Shown piece by piece: positions 27,049-36,142 of a DNA stretch of 64,000 bases. The notes beneath the pieces are model-generated. The model was not told the origin of the DNA. It saw only the letters and a list, made by a program, of their open reading frames with translations, and ran no database searches. This DNA is from Nakamurella panacisegetis (GTDB taxonomy: Bacteria; Actinomycetota; Actinomycetes; Mycobacteriales; Nakamurellaceae), in assembly GCF_900104535.1 (NCBI RefSeq), contig NZ_LT629710.1, positions 2,728,001 to 2,792,000 of the forward strand, written 5' to 3'. Positions within the stretch are counted from its first letter, which is position 1; every line of letters begins with the position of its first letter. The position numbers were made by a program, and so were the translations under genes.

Positions 27049-27641
27049 TCGGCTCCGGTGGGACGCGGATTCGCCGCCTGGCGGCTTCGCTCGCGGTGGC
27101 CGCGCTGGTCCTGGCCGGCTGTTCGTCCGGGAACGACGCCACGGTCTACGGCGGCTCCTTCACCTTCACCTCGCCCGGCGGGAAGACCGAGTTCAGCTAC
27201 GCCCCCGCCGATCGCAAGACGATCGGCGCCCTGTCCGGTCCGACCGTCAGCGGTGACGGCACGATCGACGTCTCGTCGTTCAAGGGCAAGGTCGTCGTGC
27301 TGAACTTCTGGGGTTCCTGGTGTGCCCCGTGCCGGGACGAAGCGCCCAGCCTGGAGGCGGCCTACCAGAAGCACAAGGCATCCGGGGTCCAGTTCGTGGG
27401 TGTCGATGTCAAGGACACGGCCTCCGGAGCCCAGGGCTTCCTGTCCGGCAAACAGATCACCTACCCGTCGATCTTCGATCCCGGGATGCGCACCATGCTG
27501 TCGATCCGTGGCCTGCCCACCGGTTCTCTGCCCGTCACGCTGGTGCTGGACAAGCAGGGCCGGGTGGCCCAGATCTGGCTGCACGAGATCACCGGTGGCG
27601 ATCTCGGTCCGGTTCTCACCGCGCTGACCGCGGAGGCCTGA
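27045..27641 (+). CDS. TlpA/ResA-like thiol-disulfide oxidoreductase lipoprotein
   Basis: A 198-residue extracytoplasmic thioredoxin-fold lipoprotein that probably reduces apocytochrome c haem-binding Cys. Lipobox LAGC with lipidated Cys26 is followed by a thioredoxin domain from about residue 60, active site WCAPC with Cys93 and Cys96, and cis-Pro in [11 protein letters not shown]. It takes electrons from the CcdA encoded next, 2 bp downstream. Equivalent to Rv0526. Confidence 0.93.
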   Translation: MIGSGGTRIRRLAASLAVAALVLAGCSSGNDATVYGGSFTFTSPGGKTEFSYAPADRKTIGALSGPTVSGDGTIDVSSFKGKVVVLNFWGSWCAPCRDEAPSLEAAYQKHKASGVQFVGVDVKDTASGAQGFLSGKQITYPSIFDPGMRTMLSIRGLPTGSLPVTLVLDKQGRVAQIWLHEITGGDLGPVLTALTAEA

Positions 27642-27642
27642 G

Positions 27643-28446
27643 TTGCTGACGGCGGGAGCGCTGGCGGCAACGGCGGCCACCACGTCGACCGTCATCGACG
27701 GCCCGTTCGTGGTGGCCGCCGGTCTGGCGCTGGCCGCGGGCGCGGTGTCGTTCGCGTCCCCGTGCGTCATTCCGTTGGTCCCTGGCTACCTCTCGTACCT
27801 GGTCGGACTGAGCGGAGCCGAGGCCGTCGGCTCCGGAGACACCCTCGAGCGGGTACGCGTCCGCAGCCGGGTGCTCGGGGCGGCGGCCCTGTTCGTCGGC
27901 GGTTTCAGCCTGGTGTTCCTGGCTGAGCAGAGTCTGGTGCTCGGGATCGCCCACAGCCTGGCCGTGAACACGTCCTGGTTGATGCGGATCGGCGGGGTGG
28001 TCACCATCCTGATGGGGCTGGCCATGCTGGGGCTGATCCGGCCCATGCAGTCCGAGAAGCGCATCCATGCCCGTCCGAAAGGCCGGGTCTTCGGGGCCTT
28101 GCTGCTCGGTGCCTTCTTCGGGTTGGGGTGGACGGTCTGCATCGGACCGACCCTGGCCGGCGTCATCTCGCTGTCCACGGCAACCCAATGGAACGGATCG
28201 GCCTGGCGCGGCATCTTCCTGGTGCTGTTCTACTGCGCCGGCCTCGGCGTCCCTTTCCTGTTGCTGGCCTTCGGCTTCGGCTGGGCCACGACCGGCATGA
28301 CGTTCCTGCGCCGGCACTCGCGGACCATCCAGATCGTCGGTGCGGGCATGCTGATCCTGGTCGGTCTGGCCATGGTCACCGGGCTGTGGGGCAGCTTCAT
28401 CGCATGGTTGCAGGTTCACTTCGTCAATTCGGGAACGGTGCTGTAG
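27643..28446 (+). CDS. ccdA: Cytochrome c biogenesis protein CcdA
   Basis: A 267-residue membrane protein that carries reducing equivalents from cytoplasmic thioredoxin to the extracytoplasmic TlpA/ResA protein. Redox Cys lie in [19 protein letters not shown] (first helix) and [15 protein letters not shown] (fourth helix). About six membrane helices. The start is most simply a TTG at 27643 with GGAGG 6 bases upstream, rare but well supported. Confidence 0.93.
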   Translation: MLTAGALAATAATTSTVIDGPFVVAAGLALAAGAVSFASPCVIPLVPGYLSYLVGLSGAEAVGSGDTLERVRVRSRVLGAAALFVGGFSLVFLAEQSLVLGIAHSLAVNTSWLMRIGGVVTILMGLAMLGLIRPMQSEKRIHARPKGRVFGALLLGAFFGLGWTVCIGPTLAGVISLSTATQWNGSAWRGIFLVLFYCAGLGVPFLLLAFGFGWATTGMTFLRRHSRTIQIVGAGMLILVGLAMVTGLWGSFIAWLQVHFVNSGTVL

Positions 28447-30189
28447 ATGTCGTCCAGAGACGCCACTCATCTGGCCGGTGGGCTGGCGCCGGACGCCGGC
28501 GAGGTCGAGAGCACGGCGACCCGCGGTCCCGACGTGCCCGACGAGCTCAAGACGCCCTACCGCCAAGGCCCCGTCCGCGGTCTACTGGCCTTCCTGCGGA
28601 ACATCTGGCGCCAGCTCACCAGCATGCGCACGGCACTCGTCCTGCTGTTCCTGCTCGCGCTCGCCTCGCTGCCCGGCGCGCTGCTGCCGCAGTGGACGTT
28701 GAACCAGTCCAAGACGGCGCAGTACATCCTCGATCATGGAGTCTGGGGTCGACTGCTGGACAAACTGGGATTCTTCGGCGTCTTCGGGTCACCCTGGTAC
28801 GCCGCGATCTACCTGTTGCTGTTCACCTCGCTGATCGGTTGTCTCCTCCCGCGGACCTGGGACTTCGTCGGCCAGATCCGGATGAAGCCGGTGGCCACCC
28901 CGCGCAATCTGTCCCGGATGCCGCATTCGGCGACGATCGCCACCACCGGCGACCCGGCCGAGCTGGCCAAGACCATCAGCGCCGGGCTGCGGGGCTGGCG
29001 CAAGATCCAGCGGGTCGAAGCCTCGGGTGCCATCACCATCTCGGCCGAGAAGGGCTTCATCCGAGAGATCGGCAACCTGGTCTTCCATTTCTCCCTGCTC
29101 GGATTGCTGATCGCCATCGCCGTCGGGAAGCTCTTCGGCTACGAAGGATCGATCATCCTCAACGCCGACACCGGTGCCACGTCGCAGTTCTGCTCGACGA
29201 CCCCGTCGGTGTACGACAACTTCCGTCCCGGGCTGCTGGTCGACGGCACCGCCATGACGCCGTTCTGCGTCAGCGTGGACAAGTTCAAGGCGACCTACAC
29301 CGACAGCGGGCAGGCCAGCACCTTCGACGCGTCGATCCGCTACCAGGCCGGCGCCGGGCTGAACACGGATACCTGGAGCTCACGCGACCTCCAGGTCAAC
29401 GACCCACTGCGGATCCCCGGTGGCCAGCGGCTCTATCTACTCGGCCACGGCTACTCACCGATGTTCACCGTCACCTACGCGGGCGGCAAGACCAGCACCG
29501 GCATCGCCCCGTTCCAGCCCGCGGACTCGACCTTCACCTCCCAGGGGGTGGTCAAGATCCTCGACCCGCCGGGCTACACCGGCTCGGCCGTGCTCAACCA
29601 CCAACTGGCCCTGGTGGGGGTGTTCGCCCCCAGCGCGTTCGTCCACGGCGGCATCATGACGTCGACCTTCCCAGCGGCCGAGCAGCCCGGAGTCGCCGTG
29701 CAGGTCTACCGCGGTGACCTGGGCATGGACACCGGCAAGGCCCAGTCGGTCTTCTCGATCGATCAGACCCAGGTCGACAACGGCAAGCTCAAGAAGGTCA
29801 AGACGGCCAATCTCGCGGTCGGCGAGTCGACGACCCTGGACGACGGCACCAAGATCACCTTCACCGGCTACAAGGAATGGGTGTCGTTGCAGACCTCCTA
29901 CGATCCGGCGGAGGGTTGGGCGTTGATCTTCGCCATCACCCTGCTGGCGGGCTTGATGACCTCCCTGGTCATCAAGCGGCGGCGGGTCTGGTTCCGGATC
30001 TCACCGGCTCCGGCGGGCGTCGCCGAGACCGACGATCCGGCGCCGTCGGGGTCAGGACGTACGGTTGTCCCGGGCGGTCACGTGAGTGTCGAGATCGGTG
30101 GTCTGGCCCGGACCGATCAAGCCGGGTACGGCGACGAGTTCGGCAAGCTGGTGGCCCTGGCCGACGCCGGCGCCCCGAGGTCGTCCTAG
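28447..30189 (+). CDS. resB: Cytochrome c biogenesis protein ResB (Ccs1)
   Basis: A 580-residue component of the system II haem-delivery and ligation complex. Three N-terminal membrane helices (VLLFLLALASLPGALLP, AAIYLLLFTSLIGCLLP and VFHFSLLGLLIAIAVGK) are followed by a large extracytoplasmic domain of about 300 residues. A fourth helix lies near residue 500 (LIFAITLLAGLMTSLVI), then a cytoplasmic tail. The ATG follows the ccdA stop directly. It works with CcsA, encoded 65 bp downstream. Confidence 0.94.
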   Translation: MSSRDATHLAGGLAPDAGEVESTATRGPDVPDELKTPYRQGPVRGLLAFLRNIWRQLTSMRTALVLLFLLALASLPGALLPQWTLNQSKTAQYILDHGVWGRLLDKLGFFGVFGSPWYAAIYLLLFTSLIGCLLPRTWDFVGQIRMKPVATPRNLSRMPHSATIATTGDPAELAKTISAGLRGWRKIQRVEASGAITISAEKGFIREIGNLVFHFSLLGLLIAIAVGKLFGYEGSIILNADTGATSQFCSTTPSVYDNFRPGLLVDGTAMTPFCVSVDKFKATYTDSGQASTFDASIRYQAGAGLNTDTWSSRDLQVNDPLRIPGGQRLYLLGHGYSPMFTVTYAGGKTSTGIAPFQPADSTFTSQGVVKILDPPGYTGSAVLNHQLALVGVFAPSAFVHGGIMTSTFPAAEQPGVAVQVYRGDLGMDTGKAQSVFSIDQTQVDNGKLKKVKTANLAVGESTTLDDGTKITFTGYKEWVSLQTSYDPAEGWALIFAITLLAGLMTSLVIKRRRVWFRISPAPAGVAETDDPAPSGSGRTVVPGGHVSVEIGGLARTDQAGYGDEFGKLVALADAGAPRSS

Positions 30190-30254
30190 ACGGCCGTCCC
30201 GGCAGCGCAGGGCAAGCAGGTGTTCATCGGTTCCACTGAAAGGCGCGAAACGAC

Positions 30255-31325
30255 ATGGCGGTCAACGATCAACTCGGTAATGTGTCCTACCTGGGGTTCC
30301 AGGCGGCACTGGCCGGGTACATCGCGGCACTCGTGTGCTTCGGCATCGAGTTCGCGTCGTCGCGCGGAATGGCCCCGACCCCGGCCGAGGCGGTCAGCAT
30401 GACGCTGCGAGCCGCCGGTCGAGGCGGCACCGCCGTCATGGACCGGGAGAGCATCGGCCAGATCGTCAAGCCGCCGCGGGCCGCACGCAGGTCGATGGCC
30501 GCGCTCTTCGGCCGGGCCGGTCTGATCGTCACGACGATCGGGTTCGTCGCTCACGTGTTCTCCATCATCACCCGCGGTATCGCGGCCGGCCGCGCCCCCT
30601 GGGGCAACATGTACGAGTTCACGTCGCTGTTCTGCGCCGCGGCCATCACCGGATTCCTGGTGGTGCTGTGGAAGACGAAGGCGCGTTCCGTCGGATTCTT
30701 CGTGATGATCCCGGTCGTGATCCTGATGTTCATCGGCGGGACCAAGCTCTACACGCAGGTCGAGTCGCTGGTGCCGGCGCTGCACTCCTACTGGCTGGTC
30801 ATCCACGTCCTCGCGGTGTCCCTGTCCAGCGGCGTGCTGATGGTGTCCGGTGTCGCCTCGGTCATGTACCTGCTGCGGTCCCGGTACGAGCGCAAGCTGC
30901 TCGCCGAGAAGGCCTGGGCCGGCTCGGCCGAGGACGCAGCGTCCGGATCGGCCGGCGGGTTCGTCCCGGAGGCGTTGGTGGCGAACAAGTCTCGTCTGGC
31001 CGCGCTGCCGTCCCTGACCACACTGGACCGCGTCGCCTACCGCAGCGCGATCGTTGCCTTCCCGGTGTTCACCTTCGCCGTCATCGCCGGCGCGATGTGG
31101 GCCGAGGTTGCCTGGGGCCGTTACTGGGGCTGGGATCCCAAGGAAACCTGCGCCTTCATCACCTGGGTCTTCTACGCCGCGTATCTGCACGCCAGGGCGA
31201 CCGCCGGCTGGCGTGGGAGTCGCGCGGCCTGGATCTCGGTCCTGGGCCTGGTGTCGGTGATCTTCAACCTGTTCTTCATCAACATGGTCGTCAGCGGCCT
31301 GCACAGCTACGCCGGGCTCAACTAG
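30255..31325 (+). CDS. ccsA: System II cytochrome c synthase subunit CcsA/CcsB
   Basis: A 356-residue multi-helix membrane protein that exports haem and attaches it to apocytochrome c with ResB. The diagnostic WWD-type segment WGRYWGWDPKETCAF lies near residue 290, with conserved His in LVIHVLAVSLSSG and NMVVSGLHSYAG. About eight helices. With tlpA, ccdA and resB it completes system II, implying c-type cytochromes such as the bc1-aa3 branch. Confidence 0.95.
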   Translation: MAVNDQLGNVSYLGFQAALAGYIAALVCFGIEFASSRGMAPTPAEAVSMTLRAAGRGGTAVMDRESIGQIVKPPRAARRSMAALFGRAGLIVTTIGFVAHVFSIITRGIAAGRAPWGNMYEFTSLFCAAAITGFLVVLWKTKARSVGFFVMIPVVILMFIGGTKLYTQVESLVPALHSYWLVIHVLAVSLSSGVLMVSGVASVMYLLRSRYERKLLAEKAWAGSAEDAASGSAGGFVPEALVANKSRLAALPSLTTLDRVAYRSAIVAFPVFTFAVIAGAMWAEVAWGRYWGWDPKETCAFITWVFYAAYLHARATAGWRGSRAAWISVLGLVSVIFNLFFINMVVSGLHSYAGLN

Positions 31326-31405
31326 CTGCACCGCCGGACCGCGGCCGCGCGGGCGCCCGTGCTCCGCGCGCCCGACTGCGGGGCGCGGTGGCCGGGGCGG
31401 CGGAC

Positions 31406-31624
31406 CTAGCTGCTCTTGTCCTCTCCGCGCAACTTGCGGTCGATCTCGCGGAGGAACTCCGGGTCGTCGTCGGGGGCAACCGAGCGGGTGCGCGGACGAA
31501 CGGGACGGCTGGGTCGGGCTTGGGGGCTTCCGGCCGATTCGTCGTCCGTCGTCCCGGCGCCGATTCCACGCCACGCCAACGCGATGACCAGAACGGTCAC
31601 GGCGATCGCAATGAGCATGTACAT
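31406..31624 (-). CDS. Small single-pass membrane protein
   Basis: A 72-residue protein with one N-terminal helix (MLIAIAVTVLVIALAWRGIG) and a charged tail ending DPEFLREIDRKLRGEDKSS. AAGGAGGTG lies 6 bases before the ATG on the coding strand, which makes it a credible gene. Convergent with ccsA and downstream of bldC. Function unknown. Confidence 0.7.
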   Translation of the reverse strand: MYMLIAIAVTVLVIALAWRGIGAGTTDDESAGSPQARPSRPVRPRTRSVAPDDDPEFLREIDRKLRGEDKSS

Positions 31625-31741
31625 CCGGCACCTCCTTCGTTTGTGCACTCCACAGTACGCATAGACGGTCCGTTCGCGCCCCCGGTCGAGCAGGTCCACA
31701 GGTGGAGAAATGGTCACGGTCCGTTGGTCAGGTCGAAACGC

Positions 31742-31774
31742 CGAACGCCCCCTGCCGACGGCAGAGGGCGTTCG
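31742..31774 (-). terminator. Terminator of bldC
   Basis: CGAACGCCC...CTGCC pairs with GGCAG...GGGCGTTCG, a 15-bp stem with one mismatch and a 3-base loop, 45 bases beyond the bldC stop. Confidence 0.75.
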
Positions 31775-31818
31775 TCAAGTCGGGACCGGGCGGGCCGAGG
31801 CCGGCGCGACCGGACCAA

Positions 31819-32019
31819 TCAAGCTGAGTGGCGGGCCGCCTGGACGGTCAGGTCGGCGAGCAGCACGCTGACCTCGGATTCGCGGAACCGGCGATGGCCG
31901 CCCGGGGTGCGGATCGATCCGATACGGCCGGCCGAAGCCCAACGCGTGACCGTCTTGGGATCCACCCGGAACATCAGTGCAACCTCACCCGGTGTGAGTA
32001 ATCGTTCTGATTTCTCCAT
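31819..32019 (-). CDS. bldC: BldC-family developmental transcription regulator
   Basis: A 66-residue MerR-like winged HTH protein without an effector domain: LLTPGEVALMFRVDPKTVTRW, RIGSIRTPGGHRRF. This is nearly the Streptomyces BldC sequence as I recall it. BldC binds direct repeats cooperatively and represses sporulation genes in Streptomyces; in a non-sporulating relative the role is open. GGGAGGAGG precedes the ATG. It lies beside the cytochrome c cluster, with a long non-coding region upstream. Confidence 0.92.
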   Translation of the reverse strand: MEKSERLLTPGEVALMFRVDPKTVTRWASAGRIGSIRTPGGHRRFRESEVSVLLADLTVQAARHSA

Positions 32020-32510
32020 GGCTACGTGCCTCCTCCCTTTCAGGCCCCGACTGGCCTCGTACGCCCGGGCGGCGTGTGACTATTGTGCCCCATTGACGCG
32101 ATTCATTCGAGCTCACGATGGGAACAAAATCGGCGCGATGTCCGGATTGTCCGGAAAGGGTATTTCCCGTGGAATCGGTCCGAACGGGTGACGAAGCAAG
32201 GGGTGTTCTCACGAAAATGTCACTGTAGGTAGTTGTTCCCCGCACGCAATGCACATTACGTAGCAGTATCGATCGATGCGGCCGCATGGATTGCGGCGTC
32301 CGTGGCCGCGGGTGCCCACAGATCCCGACGCCCGGCGCCGGACTCCCCGCCTCGCGTCGCCGTTGATCTCGACCCGGACCACGGCGTCGGAGGCGCCGGA
32401 ATCGACGTCGACCCAGGGGGTCGGCGGCCCCTACCGGTTACGGTGTCCGGAGCGCGGAGGCCCTCCGCCGCTAAAACGTCACCCGTTCGACCTGGCGCAG
32501 GAGGACCGGC
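32020..32510. other. Long divergent promoter region between bldC and the Lrp-type regulator gene
   Basis: 491 bases with no credible gene. The bldC-proximal half is AT-richer than its surroundings. It holds the symmetrical TCCGGATTGTCCGGA at 32141-32155 (two palindromic TCCGGA boxes 9 bases apart) and, on the minus strand, a possible -10 CACAAT near 32088. ATGCGGCCGCAT at 32276-32287 is a perfect palindrome. These could be operators for BldC or other regulators. GAGGACC at 32501-32507 serves the Lrp gene. Confidence 0.4.
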
Positions 32511-32984
32511 ATGGATCTGGTGGATCGGCAACTGATCGATGCGCTTCGCGCCGACGGGCGGGCCAGCTACGCCGAGCTGGCCCGGCTGGTCGGGCTGTCG
32601 TCGTCCGCGGTGCACGAGCGGGTCGGCAAGCTGGAGTCGTCCGGCGTGATCACCGCCTACCGGGCCGTGGTGGCGCCGAGCGCCATCGGGGTCGGAGTGA
32701 CCGCTCTGGTCGGGATCGCCCCGGGCGAGAACGGACGGGACGAGGTGATCGCGGCCGGCCTGGAAGCGATGCCCGAGGTCGAGAGCTGCTACTCGGTGGC
32801 CGGCGACGATGCCTTCATCGTCACGTTGCGAGTGTCCAGTGTGGACGAACTGCATGCCTGCCTCGGTCAGTTGCGCGGAATCGACGGTGTCGCCCGCACC
32901 CGTACGACGGTGGTCCTGGCCACCCGGTTCGAGGGCCGCCCGGCGTCGGTCGTGGCCCGGGCCGGGACCGACATCGCGGACTGA
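32511..32984 (+). CDS. Lrp/AsnC family transcriptional regulator
   Basis: A 157-residue regulator. The N-terminal HTH (1-50) reads MDLVDRQLIDALRADGRASYAELARLVGLSSSAVHERVGKLE. The C-terminal RAM ligand-binding domain has VESCYSVAGDDAFIVTLRV and ends TTVVLATRFEGRP. Such proteins form octamers responding to amino acids. Its target could be the PLP enzyme two genes downstream, but that is only proximity. An Ala/Gly/Thr tail follows the RAM domain. Confidence 0.92.
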   Translation: MDLVDRQLIDALRADGRASYAELARLVGLSSSAVHERVGKLESSGVITAYRAVVAPSAIGVGVTALVGIAPGENGRDEVIAAGLEAMPEVESCYSVAGDDAFIVTLRVSSVDELHACLGQLRGIDGVARTRTTVVLATRFEGRPASVVARAGTDIAD

Positions 32985-33040
32985 CCGGGTCCGGGCGCCG
33001 CGGCGATCGGATCCCGCCGCCGTGGACATATCCTGGGCGG

Positions 33041-33394
33041 GTGGACAGCAGCGCAGATCGGGTGGGCGACCGGGAAGAGACGGCCGCGATCACAGACGTG
33101 GGACCTGACGGTCGGGAGGTCCCGGCCCCAACCGGCCCCCCGCAGCTGGTCAAATGGCTCGTCCTCTACACCGTGCTCCGGATCGCGATGCTGGTGGGAC
33201 TGGCCGCGGCGCTGTCCCTGGTGATGCCGTTCATCCTGGCCGCACTGTTCGCCGTCCTGCTGGCCCTCCCGCTGGCCTGGATCCTCTTCGCTGGGGTCCG
33301 TCGGCGCCTGAACGAGGCCATGGCTGTCTCCACCGCCGCCCGCCGGGCCGAGCGGGAACGCCTGCGCAGTGCGCTGAACGGCGAGCAGGAGTGA
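33041..33394 (+). CDS. DUF4229-type small membrane protein
   Basis: A 117-residue protein with a polar N-terminus, then [19 protein letters not shown] and [20 protein letters not shown] as two close membrane helices. A coiled, Arg/Glu-rich tail follows ([19 protein letters not shown]). This is the pattern I know as DUF4229, common near men genes in actinobacteria; function unknown. Start is a GTG at 33041. Its stop overlaps the next start by one base. Confidence 0.75.
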   Translation: MDSSADRVGDREETAAITDVGPDGREVPAPTGPPQLVKWLVLYTVLRIAMLVGLAAALSLVMPFILAALFAVLLALPLAWILFAGVRRRLNEAMAVSTAARRAERERLRSALNGEQE

Positions 33395-34506
33395 TGGCGT
33401 CCGACGTCGTCGTCACCCGTACCTCCGATCGGTCCGATCCGCTGGCCCGGGCCTGGGTGGCCCGAGCGGTCCGCCGTATCGAGGCGGACGCGATGCGCAG
33501 CGCCGACACGCACCTGATCCGGTTTCCCCTGCCGACCGACCTGGGCGTCGACCTGTACCTCAAGGACGAGTCGACCCACGTGACCGGGTCGTTGAAGCAC
33601 CGCCTGGCCCGGTCGTTGTTCCTCTACGCCCTGTGCAACGGCTGGCTGGGCGAGGGCCGGCCGGTGATCGAGAGCTCGTCCGGCTCCACGGCCGTCTCCG
33701 AGGCGTACTTCGCCCGGCTGATCGGCCTGCCGTTCATCGCCGTGATGCCGGAGCGCACGTCGGTGGAGAAGATCGCCTTGATCGAGCGTCAGGGCGGACG
33801 TTGCCATCTGGTGGCCGATCCGACCACCATCTACGACGTCTCCCGGCAACTGGCCGAGGAGACCGGCGGCCACTACATGGACCAGTTCACCCATGCCGAG
33901 CGGGCCACCGACTGGCGAGGCAACAACAACATCGCCGAGTCGATCTTCGCCCAGATGAGCCTGGAGGAGCATCCGATTCCGGAGTGGATCGTCATCGCAG
34001 CCGGCACCGGTGGCACGAGCGCCACCATCGGCCGGTTCGTCCGGTACCGCGGGCACAAGACGCGCCTGTGCGTGCCCGACCCGGAGAACTCGGCGTTCTT
34101 CGATGCCTGGTGCGACTCCAACCCCACCCAGCGCGCGGTCGGTTCCAGGATCGAGGGCATCGGTCGGCCGCGGGTCGAGCCGTCGTTCGTCGGGCAGGTG
34201 ATCGACCGCATGGTCAGCGTTCCGGACGCCTGTTCGGTGGCGGCCATGCGCGGCGTGCAGGAGGTGCTGGGGCGCAAGGTCGGCCCCTCCACCGGCACCA
34301 ACCTCTGGGCCGCGTTCGGCCTGGTCGACCAGATGGCGCGGGCCGGTCGGCAGGGGTCGGTGGTGGCGCTGCTCTGCGACGGCGGCGAGCGCTACGAGAA
34401 GACCTACTACGACGACCAGTGGGTGGCCGCACAGGGGTGGGACCTGACCGACCCTCTGGAGAGCGTGCGGACGTTCCTGCACAGCGGGGCCTGGACCGGT
34501 CGGTGA
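33394..34506 (+). CDS. PLP-dependent cysteine synthase/desulfhydrase family protein
   Basis: A 370-residue fold-type II PLP enzyme. The PLP Lys lies in [12 protein letters not shown] near residue 66, the substrate loop in [15 protein letters not shown] and the phosphate loop in [13 protein letters not shown]. It resembles the actinobacterial Cds1 type (Rv3684, cysteine desulfhydrase) more than CysK/CysM, judging by the SLKHR and [10 protein letters not shown] segments, but this is from memory. It may release H2S from cysteine or act on another amino acid. The ATG overlaps the DUF4229 stop. Confidence 0.82.
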   Translation: MASDVVVTRTSDRSDPLARAWVARAVRRIEADAMRSADTHLIRFPLPTDLGVDLYLKDESTHVTGSLKHRLARSLFLYALCNGWLGEGRPVIESSSGSTAVSEAYFARLIGLPFIAVMPERTSVEKIALIERQGGRCHLVADPTTIYDVSRQLAEETGGHYMDQFTHAERATDWRGNNNIAESIFAQMSLEEHPIPEWIVIAAGTGGTSATIGRFVRYRGHKTRLCVPDPENSAFFDAWCDSNPTQRAVGSRIEGIGRPRVEPSFVGQVIDRMVSVPDACSVAAMRGVQEVLGRKVGPSTGTNLWAAFGLVDQMARAGRQGSVVALLCDGGERYEKTYYDDQWVAAQGWDLTDPLESVRTFLHSGAWTGR

Positions 34507-34542
34507 ACTCCCGGTCGGGACGGATCCCGGCCGACGGTGCCC

Positions 34543-35175
34543 TCAGCTCATGGCCAGGATCCGCGACCGCAACCAGTCCAGCACGTTCTCCCGGTCCGCG
34601 ATCAGGTGTCTGGTCATCAGGATGTGGTCAGGCCCGAGTTGCCACGCGTGCTCGGTCTGCACCGGGATCACGGTGATCCGCAGGCGGAACGGACGGGCTC
34701 CCCAGCTCCGGGCGGCCTCACGCGCGAGGGTCTCCAGGCCGTCGCGAGGGGCGGAATGGGCCCGTTTGACCCTAGGGTCGCTGGAGATGACGTCCGCCCA
34801 CAGCGCCGCTCGCTCATAGTGCACCTGCAGCAGCAGGCGCAGGGACGGCGTCGCGTGGAACGCGGGGAACTTCGGCGGGTGCAGGTCGTCTATCGCGGCC
34901 GCCCCGACGGCCAGGGCGTGCCGCCACCACCGGGCCCACTCCCGCGCCGTCTGCTCCCGATCGATCAGGCCGGCGAACGGGTCCGGCGGCGGGGCCAGGC
35001 CCGCGGAGGGGCGCGGTGCCCAGGCCGGCCAGATGTCCGACGACGGGTCCAGTACCGGGATCTCGGGCGCCGTCAGGCCGGAAATGCCGATGAGCTCCCG
35101 GATGTACAGCGCCACGACCAGCGCGGACGGCTCGTCGACGGAGATCTGGCAACTCTCCGTACCGGCGATGTACAT
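34543..35175 (-). CDS. Conserved hypothetical protein
   Basis: A 210-residue soluble protein, rich in Trp and Pro (DIWPAWAPRPSAG, AREWARWWRHAL), with a C-terminal region resembling an alpha/beta domain (FRLRITVIPVQTEHAW, LMTRHLIADRENVLDWLRSR). I recognise no catalytic motif. It lies 59 bp downstream of menA on the same strand and is likely in the menE-menA unit. Base composition and codon use match its neighbours, so it is probably real. Confidence 0.65.
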   Translation of the reverse strand: MYIAGTESCQISVDEPSALVVALYIRELIGISGLTAPEIPVLDPSSDIWPAWAPRPSAGLAPPPDPFAGLIDREQTAREWARWWRHALAVGAAAIDDLHPPKFPAFHATPSLRLLLQVHYERAALWADVISSDPRVKRAHSAPRDGLETLAREAARSWGARPFRLRITVIPVQTEHAWQLGPDHILMTRHLIADRENVLDWLRSRILAMS

Positions 35176-35234
35176 ACCTCATGGTTCCACTGCCGGGCCC
35201 GATTCCGCACGCCTTCGGCCGGACGTCGTCTGCC

Positions 35235-36110
35235 TCAGGCGCGGCCGAGCACCAGTCCCGCGGTGACCAGGACGGCGTAGACGAATTCGAGCCGCCCGAT
35301 GGCGCCGAGACTGCGGATCAGAGCCGGCCCCTTGTCCCCGCCGAGCACCTGCTTGAGCGGGGCGACGGCCAGCGGCGCGCTGAGCAGACCGAGCAGGGCC
35401 CAGGGATGCCTCACCCCGATGACGAGGACGGCCAGGTAGGCGCCCCCGATCGTCAGGGCGAGCACGTGGCGGGCCAGTCGGTCACCGAGGAGGACGGCCA
35501 GGGTGCGCTTGCCGGAGACCGCATCGGTGGCGACGTCCCGGAGGTTGTTGACCATCAGCAGGGCGCAGGCCAGCAGACCGACCCCGACCGCGGCGGCCAC
35601 CGTGGTCGGGGTGATGTGCCGGCTGTTGACGTACATGGTGCCCATCACGGCCAGCAGACCGAAGAACACGAAGACGAAGATCTCGCCGAACCCGGCGTAG
35701 CCGTACGGCTTCGGCCCACCGGTGTAGAACCAGGCGGCGGCGACGGCGGCGACACCGAACGGCACCAGCCACCACGTGGTGGTCGCGGCGAGGACGACGC
35801 CGGCGATACCGGCGACGCCGAAGCAGGCGAAGGCGGCGTATTTGACCAGTTGTGGTCGCGCCGCGCCCGATCCGACCAGCCGCATCGGTCCGACCCGGAT
35901 CGCGTCCGTGCCCCGGATCCCGTCGGAGTAGTCGTTGGCGAAGTTGACACCGATCTGCAGGGCCAGCGAGACGATCAGGGCCAGGAGGCCCTTCCACCAG
36001 ATGAAGTGCCCGACGGCGAAGCCGGCTCCGCATCCGACGAGGACGGGGGCGACGGCCGCCGGGAGGGTGCGGGGCCGGGACGCCGAGAGCCATTGAGTTG
36101 CGGTTGCCAC
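35235..36110 (-). CDS. menA: 1,4-dihydroxy-2-naphthoate polyprenyltransferase MenA
   Basis: A 291-residue membrane prenyltransferase that attaches the polyprenyl chain to DHNA. It begins ATQWLSASRPRTLPAAVAPVLVG. The Asp-rich motif is NFANDYSDGIRGTD near residue 60 and the second is NNLRDVATDAVSGKRT near 185. About eight helices. The GTG at 36110 gives the standard start. It is 32 bp downstream of menE on the same strand. Confidence 0.95.
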   Translation of the reverse strand: MATATQWLSASRPRTLPAAVAPVLVGCGAGFAVGHFIWWKGLLALIVSLALQIGVNFANDYSDGIRGTDAIRVGPMRLVGSGAARPQLVKYAAFACFGVAGIAGVVLAATTTWWLVPFGVAAVAAAWFYTGGPKPYGYAGFGEIFVFVFFGLLAVMGTMYVNSRHITPTTVAAAVGVGLLACALLMVNNLRDVATDAVSGKRTLAVLLGDRLARHVLALTIGGAYLAVLVIGVRHPWALLGLLSAPLAVAPLKQVLGGDKGPALIRSLGAIGRLEFVYAVLVTAGLVLGRA

Positions 36111-36142
36111 GTGGACCAACAGTAGTGGGAGCCCCGGACGGA

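Noticed and set aside
31326-31405. GC-rich hairpin between ccsA and the small membrane gene
   Set aside because: Only about 7 perfect base pairs in a segment of almost pure G and C; not distinguishable from background as a terminator.
32233-32535. 100-codon frame upstream of the Lrp gene
   Set aside because: Overlaps the start of the certain Lrp gene and shows no domain or ribosome binding site.
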